From contig JAHEFI010000011.1 in the NCBI GenBank assembly GCA_024640255.1, positions 1 through 41,942 of the forward strand: a stretch of DNA of 41,942 nt. Direction: 5' to 3'. The notes below the pieces were generated by a model. It saw only the letters and a program-made list of their open reading frames with translations, searched no databases and had not been told where the DNA came from. The translations under genes and the position numbers were made by a program. How positions within the stretch are numbered: the first letter of the stretch is position 1; every line of letters starts with the position of its first letter. Source of the stretch: Bacteroidota bacterium. Lineage in GTDB: Bacteria > Bacteroidota > Bacteroidia > Chitinophagales > Chitinophagaceae. Of the stretch, positions 23,589-30,601 are shown piece after piece.

Positions 23589-24152
23589 ATGAGTAATAAA
23601 TCAAATAGTGCGTACTATAACCTTACAGAAAAAGACGAGTACTACACTCCTGCACTTTTAGTTGATGTTGTATTACCATTTATCAAACCCAATTCAGTAA
23701 TATGGTGTCCATTTGATACAAACCAAAGTGAGTTCGTAAAAGTGCTTGATGGTGCCGGTCATTTAACTATTCAATCACATATTTGGCAGGGATTTGATTT
23801 TTTTAACTATCAACCTCCCAAGTTTGATTATGTAATATCTAATCCTCCATTTTCCTTGAAGATGGAGGTGCTTGAACGACTGCTTATGATTGGCAAACCA
23901 TTTGCCATGTTATTGAACATGAGTTGTATGAATTATGCAGGAGTGAAAAAGATTGTTAGAGAAAATGGGATTCAACTACTTGTGCCAGATAAAAATGTAA
24001 GTTTTGATGGCATTAAAAGTCCACCATTCACAAGTGTATTCTATTGTTATAAGATGTTGCCAGCAGAAATGGTACATGTAATTGTTAGACATAAAAACAC
24101 AGGTAAATATTTTGAGCCATCTGCAATGTACAATTTGGATTTACAATATTAA
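23589..24152 (+). CDS. Phage-type DNA adenine methyltransferase-like protein
   Basis: A 187-residue single-domain protein of a family common in phages. Seen: KDEYYTPALLVDVVLPF near the N-terminus, VIWCPFDTNQSEFV in place of the SAM-binding motif I, and SNPPFS at 84-89, the catalytic NPPF motif of N6-adenine methyltransferases. The motif I region follows the phage 'W-x-PFD-x-x-S-x-F' style rather than the usual FxGxG. Relatives are sometimes mislabelled in databases as nucleotidyltransferases. It begins 11 nt after the ParB-methyltransferase stop and is presumably co-transcribed. The substrate, DNA versus another nucleic acid, cannot be decided from sequence. Confidence 0.78.
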   Translation: MSNKSNSAYYNLTEKDEYYTPALLVDVVLPFIKPNSVIWCPFDTNQSEFVKVLDGAGHLTIQSHIWQGFDFFNYQPPKFDYVISNPPFSLKMEVLERLLMIGKPFAMLLNMSCMNYAGVKKIVRENGIQLLVPDKNVSFDGIKSPPFTSVFYCYKMLPAEMVHVIVRHKNTGKYFEPSAMYNLDLQY

Positions 24153-24270
24153 AATACAAGGCAGTATCAAAATTATTTGTGAATTTGGCAGTAGCTCCAA
24201 ATGCAATAAAGCTCTCAATTATTAGCTTTTGAAGCTGGTGTCTTTCACTATAACATTAAAATAGAAAAAG
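24153..24270. other. 118-bp intergenic region
   Basis: No gene is seen. It probably holds the promoter of the excisionase-like/integrase pair, but no clear TTTG/TAnnTTTG pair is found. Confidence 0.3.
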
Positions 24271-24630
24271 ATGAAAAAACAATCGCGTATTTCCATAATG
24301 GAAGTTGGTGATGTAATCAATCGTAGAGACAGAGATACAATTATATCATGGCTGATTGATAATAGAATTACAATTCACTATGATAAACAACCCTATGTCT
24401 ATAAGTTGCAGGTTGAGTACCAAAACTTAAAACCATTGATCTTGGATTGTAAAAACAACTACCCACACGTGTGGAAAGAGAAACTAAAAATCCTTTGTGA
24501 TGGTAATACCAATCTGTATGATCTATTCCTTTTAGAAATGGACAATACAATATCATTAGCAGCCCCATCAACAAGAGTTAAACCAAGAAATCAACAACAA
24601 GAAGAACTATTAAAACGAATTTACAGATGA
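24271..24630 (+). CDS. Small DNA-binding-like protein coupled to the integrase (excisionase candidate)
   Basis: A 119-residue soluble basic protein. The segment EVGDVINRRDRDTIISWLIDNRITIHYDKQPYVYKLQVE (about residues 11-49) has the shape of a short winged helix as in excisionases and MerR-type domains: a helix, a turn, a recognition helix and a two-strand wing. The C-terminal tail is basic (RVKPRNQQQEELLKRIYR). The stop codon overlaps the integrase ATG (ATGA at 24627-24630), so the two are translationally coupled. Position and size make it a natural candidate recombination directionality factor. The fold is inferred, not proven. Confidence 0.55.
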   Translation: MKKQSRISIMEVGDVINRRDRDTIISWLIDNRITIHYDKQPYVYKLQVEYQNLKPLILDCKNNYPHVWKEKLKILCDGNTNLYDLFLLEMDNTISLAAPSTRVKPRNQQQEELLKRIYR

Positions 24631-25865
24631 GTAAAATAAAAACCCCAAAGAACACCCGAAATGGTATTAAAGTTTGGTGTAGAAAATGCAGACAGAACAA
24701 TACTGGGTGCAGACACTATGAGTACCATTCATACCGAGTTAATGTAATTGATCGTATAACTGGCAAACACAAAAGTAAAATACTTGAAGCAACTGAATAT
24801 GACGATGCACAGGTAGAGGCAATCAATTTCAAGAAAGGTCTGGCAACACAAAAGCAAGCACCTGTAAGTTCAATGGGAAATGATTATGCATTGGCTGACG
24901 GGATCTTAAAGTACCAATTGTACCTACAAGGAGATAGTGAGTATCAGCAGTACAATAAAGTCCTTACCCCCAAGTATATCAAAGAGACAATTGGCTTTTT
25001 AGTAAAATTCCATGATAGTGTTAGAGAAAATCGTAAAATAGAGTGGATTAAACCCACTCAAATCAATCGTGCTGATGTATCATACTTTTTTGGGAAGTTA
25101 AAGGAAAAATACCACCCCAAATCAGTAAATAACATCATCCAGTCCCTAACAACCTTCTTTGATTTCCTAATAGACAAAGAAGATATTGTCTTGAAGAACT
25201 TTTTTAAGGAGTGTGCCAGTTTGCCAGTACCCAAAAAAGTAATCTATACCCTAAACAAAGATGAATTTGATATGATCCTTAATGCAGTTGATACTTACGC
25301 CCCATCATTTACCCAAAATAACGGGAAGAAGGTTCAAGTGTATTATCCATGGATGAAGAATGCTTTTAGATTATTCCTACTTTCTGGTGGTCGTAGAGAA
25401 GAAATAATCAATTTGAGATGGTGCGACATTTACTCAAAAAATGGTACCAAGTTCTTTATGATAGGGAACTTAAAAGCTAATAGAATACAAAAGTCAGACG
25501 AATATGTTAAATACATTCCTATCGGTGCAGACCTTGAATCCATGTTAAATGAATTAGGGTTTAAGGACAAGAAACACTCAAATGAAAGGATCATTGACCC
25601 TACGGAAGAGTTTAGCTCCAATACCATGATGGAGAGAATAACAATGGCATTCACCCACTATAAAAAAGGTGCTGGTATAAAAGGGCCATTTACCTTAAAG
25701 AATTTGAGAAAGACCTACATATCTTGGACTAACCAAGTGTTGGGAAAAGACACAGGTATGATTACCTCTAATTCAAGTGAAAAAGTATTGAATGACCATT
25801 ACCTTGACCCTACTATTTTAACGAACCTTGATAAAGCAGCATTAGAGGTTAAAATCTTTGGTTAA
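24627..25865 (+). CDS. Tyrosine integrase of the element
   Basis: A 412-residue tyrosine recombinase, 107 bp from the right repeat. N-terminal region: a possible zinc site C18-x2-C21-x6-C28-x-H30, then an arm-binding type strand region. Core-binding SAM-like domain: about residues 85-200. Catalytic domain: R256 in SGGRREE (box I), K283 or K289 on the beta-hairpin, R361 in LKNLRKTY, and nucleophile Y392 in DHYLDP. The histidine of the usual HxxR box is lysine (K358), and a His (H391) stands directly beside the tyrosine. This is a slightly divergent but plausible active enzyme. Next to attR and with arm-site repeats on both ends, it is the likely integrase for the initiator tRNA. Confidence 0.9.
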   Translation: MSKIKTPKNTRNGIKVWCRKCRQNNTGCRHYEYHSYRVNVIDRITGKHKSKILEATEYDDAQVEAINFKKGLATQKQAPVSSMGNDYALADGILKYQLYLQGDSEYQQYNKVLTPKYIKETIGFLVKFHDSVRENRKIEWIKPTQINRADVSYFFGKLKEKYHPKSVNNIIQSLTTFFDFLIDKEDIVLKNFFKECASLPVPKKVIYTLNKDEFDMILNAVDTYAPSFTQNNGKKVQVYYPWMKNAFRLFLLSGGRREEIINLRWCDIYSKNGTKFFMIGNLKANRIQKSDEYVKYIPIGADLESMLNELGFKDKKHSNERIIDPTEEFSSNTMMERITMAFTHYKKGAGIKGPFTLKNLRKTYISWTNQVLGKDTGMITSNSSEKVLNDHYLDPTILTNLDKAALEVKIFG

Positions 25866-25869
25866 AAAG

Positions 25870-25891
25870 TTAGCGCAGAGATTTAGCACAG
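25870..25891 (+). promoter_or_regulatory. Candidate integrase arm-type sites, right end
   Basis: TTAGCGCAG at 25870-25878 and TTAGCACAG at 25883-25891, spaced 13 bp start to start, as in the left-end pair at 14053 and 14065 (12 bp). Confidence 0.6.
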
Positions 25892-25900
25892 ACATAAAAA

Positions 25901-25927
25901 AACCACTTGGTGATTATCCAAGTGGTT
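25901..25927 (-). terminator. Terminator for the half-tRNA transcript (possibly also the integrase)
   Basis: A perfect 10-bp stem (AACCACTTGG / CCAAGTGGTT) with a 7-nt loop and seven T following on the minus strand. It lies 45 nt beyond the half tRNA. On the plus strand only a weak T-run (TTCTATTTC) follows. Confidence 0.85.
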
Positions 25928-25971
25928 CTATTTCAATATTTTAATAACTACTTTATCTACTTAAATTACCC

Positions 25972-26009
25972 GTTATGAGCCCGACGAGCTACCGCTGCTC
26001 TACCTCGCG
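25972..26009 (-). pseudogene. 5' half of initiator tRNA-fMet at the right junction
   Basis: Thirty-eight nucleotides identical to the first half of the tRNA gene at 13909-13946, ending just after the anticodon loop. The 3' half (rest of the anticodon stem, T-arm, acceptor 3' strand) is missing, so it cannot make a tRNA. It keeps a complete promoter (26022-26052) and leads into a terminator at 25901-25927, so a short RNA of roughly 110-120 nt with a tRNA 5' half is predicted. Confidence 0.9.
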
Positions 26010-26031
26010 ATGTTTGGAGGGCAAAGGTAGG
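25972..26031 (+). repeat. Right attachment site (60-bp direct repeat, copy 2)
   Basis: Identical to 13909-13968. It marks the boundary between element DNA on the left and chromosomal DNA on the right. Confidence 0.95.
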
Positions 26032-26052
26032 TCAATATTCCTTCTAAACCAA
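26022..26052 (-). promoter_or_regulatory. Original chromosomal promoter of the initiator tRNA, now driving the half tRNA
   Basis: On the minus strand CTTG (TTG ends at 26050), a 20-nt spacer, then TACCTTTG at 26029-26022. The spacing is the same as at the left junction. Confidence 0.7.
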
Positions 26053-26068
26053 GTTTATGGGAAAGAAA

Positions 26069-26094
26069 AAGCCCCTCAATTGCTTGAGAGGCTT
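26069..26094 (-). terminator. Terminator of the MFS transporter gene
   Basis: An 11-bp stem with one mismatch (AAGCCTCTCAA / TTGAGGGGCTT read on the minus strand), followed by TTTCTTT. It separates the MFS gene from the half-tRNA promoter. Confidence 0.8.
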
Positions 26095-26117
26095 CTCTAA
26101 AGATATTTACAGCGATT

Positions 26118-27353
26118 TTAAGCCACCGCCTTTCTACGCTTCATATAGAAGTATAAGCCAGTAAATGCAACAATTAAAATCAATGGAATAGTTAAGGTTG
26201 CATTAATGATTTCTGGACCTGCTAATTTCTTAGCTTCATTAGTCACAGCAGCTAAATCGGCAGCAGCAGTATCAGCTGGTATTTTAGCAGCTACCAATTT
26301 ATCATAGAAATCACTCATGAAGATCATATAAATGGATACAGCAAACATACCTGCCCCACCCATTAAATTAATACCTACTGCTCCTGTTTCTGGAAGGTTT
26401 TCAGATACAAAGCCTAACATGGTTGGCCAGAAATAACATACACCAATTCCAAAAACAATAGCGCCTACAAATAACATATTGCCGGTACTATGTCCTAAAA
26501 TATATAAACCAGCAGCAGCCAAAATAGTAGAAATTAATAATACACCTTGTGGAGAGAATCTATGAACTACTGGACCTGCAAAGCCTCTACCTAAAACCAT
26601 AATACCTGTCTCGATGGTTAATAATAAAATGGCATTCTCACTAACATTTTTCAATAATACATCAATCCATTGTCCAGTAAATAATTCCGTAATGGCAGTA
26701 CCAAACATACAGATGAACATAAATATGAACAAAGGATTTAATAATGATTTATACATAGTAGAAGCAGAAACCCCACTAGATACACGCTCAGTCACAGGGA
26801 ACTCCAACTTAGAGAATAAATAACCATATAAGATAGTTGGGATCAACATGATACCCACTTGAATTTGCATTCCTAAACCAATCTTATTAAATAAATAAAC
26901 TATTAATGTACCAATTACAATACCTCCAGGGAACCATAAATGGAAGTGATTTAATTTAGTTGTCTTGTTTTCAGGATACAAAGAAGTAACCAAAGGATTA
27001 CAAGATGCCTCCACTAAACCATTGGCAATACCTACACATAAAGTAGATATAAATAAAGTCCAATAGCCTGTTGCAAAAATGGTTAAAGCAATACCTGCAG
27101 CATGAAATAGAAAAGCTACTACAAGTAATCTTTTCATTCCAATAAAATCAACAATAGTACCACCTACTAAAATAGCTAAAGGGAATCCCCAAAAAGCTGT
27201 TGCTGCAATTGTTCCTAATTGTGCTGAATCTAAATTAAAATCAATCCCTTGTTGGCTAAGCACCCCTGCTCTAATTCCAAAGGAAAGTGATGTCACTAAA
27301 AGTGCCAGACAGCTGGCAACAAATAGCTTGTTGGTTTCAATGTTTTTTGACAT
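26118..27353 (-). CDS. MFS transporter, FucP-like sugar/proton family
   Basis: A 411-residue inner-membrane transporter with about 12 transmembrane helices. Seen: the cytoplasmic loop motif between helices 2 and 3 (GGTIVDFIGMKRLL, variant of the G-x-x-x-D-R-x-G-R signature) and the pattern GIANGLVEASCNPLVTSLYPENKTTKLNHFHLWFPGG, which resembles the FucP/'sugar MFS' branch common in Bacteroidota (N-x-LVTxLYP..K...LN..H..F..G). There is a large polar segment near the C-terminus (about 355-385) rich in Ala. Substrate unknown; a sugar or sugar-like compound is most likely. An 11-bp inverted repeat upstream (27367-27420) may be its operator. Confidence 0.85.
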   Translation of the reverse strand: MSKNIETNKLFVASCLALLVTSLSFGIRAGVLSQQGIDFNLDSAQLGTIAATAFWGFPLAILVGGTIVDFIGMKRLLVVAFLFHAAGIALTIFATGYWTLFISTLCVGIANGLVEASCNPLVTSLYPENKTTKLNHFHLWFPGGIVIGTLIVYLFNKIGLGMQIQVGIMLIPTILYGYLFSKLEFPVTERVSSGVSASTMYKSLLNPLFIFMFICMFGTAITELFTGQWIDVLLKNVSENAILLLTIETGIMVLGRGFAGPVVHRFSPQGVLLISTILAAAGLYILGHSTGNMLFVGAIVFGIGVCYFWPTMLGFVSENLPETGAVGINLMGGAGMFAVSIYMIFMSDFYDKLVAAKIPADTAAADLAAVTNEAKKLAGPEIINATLTIPLILIVAFTGLYFYMKRRKAVA

Positions 27354-27366
27354 AATCGTTGGTTTT

Positions 27367-27420
27367 GGTTTTTGACAACGTTAATTTAAATAATTTTTTT
27401 GATTAATGCTGTCAAAAACC
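27367..27420. promoter_or_regulatory. 11-bp inverted repeat upstream of the MFS gene
   Basis: GGTTTTTGACA at 27367-27377 and TGTCAAAAACC at 27410-27420, with a 32-nt AT-rich spacer, fill the gap between the GIN-domain gene's stop and the MFS start. No T-run follows the stem, so it looks more like paired operator sites than a terminator. Confidence 0.45.
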
Positions 27421-27427
27421 TCAACAA

Positions 27428-28216
27428 TTAGTCATTTCTACGCTTAATGGTGGACGCCCCTGAAGAATTGATTTCGGCAATTTTAGCCTCACCACTATAA
27501 TGAATAGAACTTGCACCAGACGCAGCTAATTTTAATAACTGAGAAGCACTCACTGACACATCGCTTGATCCAGAAGATTTTACCTGTGCACCCTTCACTT
27601 TAAATCCAGCTAATTTAGCATTACTAGCTCCTGAACATTCTACGGCTAAATCATCCCCAGTACCTGTTAAAGTAATATCGCTAGCACCAGAACAATCAAT
27701 GGTCAAATTAGTTACCTGAGCATTTGCTTTAAAATTAGAAGCCCCAGATACTTCCATATTCAAAGTGCCAATATTCAAATTAGCATTCTTCAAATCACTA
27801 GCTCCAGACATTTTGATTCTCATTCTTGGAGATTCAATGGTACCAACTATATGAACATTAGATGCACCTGAAGCAGACAAAGCATTGATGTCTTTTATAC
27901 TCACATAAGCTTTGGTTTGATAATTACCCCATTTTTTCCATGAAAACCAAGTTCCATTCTCCCCTAATCTTATAATTAAAGTTCCTCCTACCACTTCTGT
28001 GATGATATGATCTCTTATATCATCTTCTGTAGCACTCACCGCTACTTCGTTCACATTGGATTGGGTTAAATACAAATCAATCGCACTAGACACTTTAATG
28101 GCATTGAATTCAGGCACCGATCTTTTTTGAGCATGTGCGTCATAAATTAATCCAGATTTTTGAGCCATTGCGCTAATACCAACGCCCAATAAAAGCAAAC
28201 AAAGAATTTTTTTCAT
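27428..28216 (-). CDS. GIN-domain (DUF2807) exported putative adhesin-head protein
   Basis: A 262-residue exported protein with a signal peptide ending at SAMAQ (about residue 19). The rest is a DUF2807/GIN-type beta-helix: successive short beta coils marked by repeated SGAS motifs (about nine copies of S-G-A/S-S along residues 110-258), as in putative autotransporter adhesin heads of Bacteroidota. The mature start EFNAIKVSSAIDLYLTQ is the typical first coil. The function of the family is not established; surface or envelope binding is assumed. It is the upstream partner of the MFS gene, 74 bp apart, on the same strand. Confidence 0.85.
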   Translation of the reverse strand: MKKILCLLLLGVGISAMAQKSGLIYDAHAQKRSVPEFNAIKVSSAIDLYLTQSNVNEVAVSATEDDIRDHIITEVVGGTLIIRLGENGTWFSWKKWGNYQTKAYVSIKDINALSASGASNVHIVGTIESPRMRIKMSGASDLKNANLNIGTLNMEVSGASNFKANAQVTNLTIDCSGASDITLTGTGDDLAVECSGASNAKLAGFKVKGAQVKSSGSSDVSVSASQLLKLAASGASSIHYSGEAKIAEINSSGASTIKRRND

Positions 28217-28298
28217 ACTAAATAGGTTTATTTCTGTATAACGAAAAACAAATCATAAAGTTACAGCTGACATATTCATAAAATCTATTTAATTTTGC

Positions 28299-28374
28299 CC
28301 CGTCCTCGGGGTGCTGTAAAAAGCTGAGATAAAACCCGTTGAACCTGAACAGGGTAATTCCTGCGAAGGGAAGG
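28299..28374 (+). promoter_or_regulatory. TPP (thiamine pyrophosphate) riboswitch
   Basis: The thi-box is clearly readable: CGGGGTGC, then GCTGAGA, then CCGTTGAACCTGAACAGGG followed by TAATTCCTGCGAAGGGAA. These match the conserved pyrimidine- and pyrophosphate-sensing arms of the THI element. It lies about 70 nt upstream of the TonB-dependent receptor. TACTCGT (28383-28389) is complementary to ACGAGTA (28439-28445), which directly touches the ATG, and CTCGTT (28403-28408) to AACGAG (28438-28443); either pairing could form a translational expression platform. Confidence 0.93.
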
Positions 28375-28445
28375 TACCGCACTACTCGTGCACTTCTCAT
28401 AGCTCGTTATTCCTGTTCCCATATTTTAACTTTAAAAAACGAGTA

Positions 28446-30599
28446 ATGAAAAAATTATTGGGAACATTCACTTTTTTGATGGTATGCAGTATTAGCCATA
28501 CCCAAATCAAGCAACAAAAAGACAGTACTAACAAATTTTCTGATAGTATCAGAAACCTTCCCCCATTGGAAGTATTAGCTACTAGAGTAGCGGAGAATAG
28601 CCCCTTTGCAAAAACCAATTTAACCAAAGCTGCTATAGAGCAACAAAATATTGGACAAGACATACCCTTCTTATTGCAAAATACCCCAAGTGTAATTGTG
28701 CATTCAGATGCTGGAATGGGCATTGGATATACAGGTATCAGAATTAGAGGAACCGATGCCACAAGAATTAATGTAACCTTGAACGGTATTCCTTACAATG
28801 ATGCGGAAAGCATGGCAACTTATTTTGTTGATCTTCCCGATTTTGGATCTAGCATTAATAGTGTTCAAATTCAAAGAGGTGTAGGAAGTTCTACAAATGG
28901 AGCAAGTGCTTTTGGAGCCACCATTAATTTAGCTACCAATGATTATCGTCCTAAGAAATATACTCAATTATCTTCTAGCATAGGTTCTTTTAATTCAATG
29001 AAGAATACTTTACAGTTAGGAACTGGATTAATCAACAATAAATTCACCCTTGATGGAAGAATTAGTAATATCAAAAGTGATGGTTATATAGATCGTGCAA
29101 AAAGTAACCTAAAATCTTTTTATGTAAGTGGTACTTATTGGGGCAATAATGAATCTCTAAGATTAAATGTTTTTTCTGGATGGGAAAAAACCTATCAAGC
29201 TTGGTATGGTGTTCCTGAAGAACTTCTTGCAACTCAAAGAACCTATAATCCTGCAGGTATGGAAAAAGCGGATAGCCCTTATCCTAACCAAACAGATAAT
29301 TATCAACAAACCCATTATCAAGCATTTTATAATAAGACCATTAATCAATACCTAAAATGGAATACCGCTTTGTTTTTAACAAGAGGCATTGGCTATTATG
29401 AAGAATACAAAGCCGGTGTAGACCTTGCTGAATATGGTTTAACAAGTGGAAATCCAACAGATTTGGTAAGAAGAAAATGGTTGGATAATAATTTCTATGG
29501 ACAAATTGCAGCTATATCTTATAGTAAAGATAAAAACACTTTAACTGCAGGTGGCGGATGGACAACCTACGATGGTTTACATTATGGCACATTACCCTAT
29601 TTGAAAAATGTTATACAGCCTTATAATTATTATTTCAATAATGCTTTAAAGCAAGACAAAAATTTGTATATCAAATGGGAACATGCTGTTAATACAAACT
29701 TGAAAACATTTGTAGACCTTCAATATAGAAATGTACAACATACTATCAACGGATATGATAAAAATCCAAGTGTATTAATAGGTAGAAAATTTGATTTCTT
29801 TAACCCTAAAGCTGGATTGAGTTATACAAAAAACAAATACACATACTATGCAAGTTTTGCAGTAGCCCACAAAGAACCTAATAGAGATGATTTTGAGGCA
29901 AGCAAACAAGAACAACCTAAGCAAGAAGTATTATTTGATTGGGAAGCAGGTATCTCTAAAAAATTGAACAAGTTTAATTGGAGTGCTAATTTGTTTTTTA
30001 TGAATTATAAAGATCAGTTAGTATTAACAGGCAAGATCAATGATATAGGTGCTTATACAAGAACCAATACACCAAAAAGCTACAGAGCAGGTATAGAGTT
30101 GGAAACAAGTTGGAAAATACTTCCAACATTAAGTAGTTCAAGTAATTTTACTTTTAGTCAAAATAAAATCAAAACATTTACAGAATATATTGATGATTAT
30201 GATAATGGAGGTCAGTTAACAATCGAACACAGAAATACTTCCATTAGTTTATCCCCTGCATTCACTGCTGGACATAATTTATCTTTTACCCCTAATAAAA
30301 AATGGCAGTTTAATGTAAATACTAGATATGCTTCCAAGCAATATCTAGATAATACAGAAAATGAATCAAGGGTATTAAAAGCTTATTTATTAAACGACTT
30401 AATGACTCAATATCAATTAGTAAAAAAACAACAATGGACTGCAGTTGTACAATTCCATTTAAACAATATGTTTGATCAGAAATATGAACCTAATGGCTAT
30501 ACTTATAGCTACTTATATGGAGGAAGCGTAACTACTTCCAATAATTTCTACCCAATGGCGGGCAGAAATTATTGGTTGAGTTTGAAAATTGACCTTTAA
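28446..30599 (+). CDS. TonB-dependent outer-membrane receptor, TPP-regulated (probable thiamine/precursor uptake)
   Basis: A 717-residue TonB-dependent transporter with a signal peptide (about 1-19, ending near SHTQ), a plug domain (about 45-165) containing LPPLEVLATRV, NTPSVIVHSDAGMG, GIRIRGTDATRINVTLNGIPYND and IQIQRGVGSSTNGASAFG-type strands, and a 22-strand-type barrel ending in a terminal aromatic (RNYWLSLKIDL). There is no N-terminal carboxypeptidase-like domain, so it is not a SusC-type protein. The upstream TPP riboswitch implies uptake of thiamine, TPP or a pyrimidine/thiazole precursor, in line with previously predicted thiamine-linked outer-membrane receptors in Bacteroidota. No inner-membrane thiamine transporter is next to it. 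The gene ends 2 bp from the convergent hydrolase gene. Confidence 0.9.
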   Translation: MKKLLGTFTFLMVCSISHTQIKQQKDSTNKFSDSIRNLPPLEVLATRVAENSPFAKTNLTKAAIEQQNIGQDIPFLLQNTPSVIVHSDAGMGIGYTGIRIRGTDATRINVTLNGIPYNDAESMATYFVDLPDFGSSINSVQIQRGVGSSTNGASAFGATINLATNDYRPKKYTQLSSSIGSFNSMKNTLQLGTGLINNKFTLDGRISNIKSDGYIDRAKSNLKSFYVSGTYWGNNESLRLNVFSGWEKTYQAWYGVPEELLATQRTYNPAGMEKADSPYPNQTDNYQQTHYQAFYNKTINQYLKWNTALFLTRGIGYYEEYKAGVDLAEYGLTSGNPTDLVRRKWLDNNFYGQIAAISYSKDKNTLTAGGGWTTYDGLHYGTLPYLKNVIQPYNYYFNNALKQDKNLYIKWEHAVNTNLKTFVDLQYRNVQHTINGYDKNPSVLIGRKFDFFNPKAGLSYTKNKYTYYASFAVAHKEPNRDDFEASKQEQPKQEVLFDWEAGISKKLNKFNWSANLFFMNYKDQLVLTGKINDIGAYTRTNTPKSYRAGIELETSWKILPTLSSSSNFTFSQNKIKTFTEYIDDYDNGGQLTIEHRNTSISLSPAFTAGHNLSFTPNKKWQFNVNTRYASKQYLDNTENESRVLKAYLLNDLMTQYQLVKKQQWTAVVQFHLNNMFDQKYEPNGYTYSYLYGGSVTTSNNFYPMAGRNYWLSLKIDL

Positions 30600-30601
30600 A
30601 A

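Noticed and set aside
13969..25971. Reading the element as a prophage or an ICE
   Set aside because: No capsid, portal, terminase, tail, relaxase, coupling protein or type IV secretion gene is recognisable; methyltransferases and the primase-like gene alone do not define either class.
25972..26009. A second functional tRNA-Met gene
   Set aside because: Only the 5' half is present; the T-arm and 3' acceptor strand are replaced by unrelated AT-rich DNA.
28218..28762. Minus-strand open frames over the TPP riboswitch and the start of the TonB receptor
   Set aside because: They overlap a clear riboswitch and the signal/plug region of a well-supported gene.
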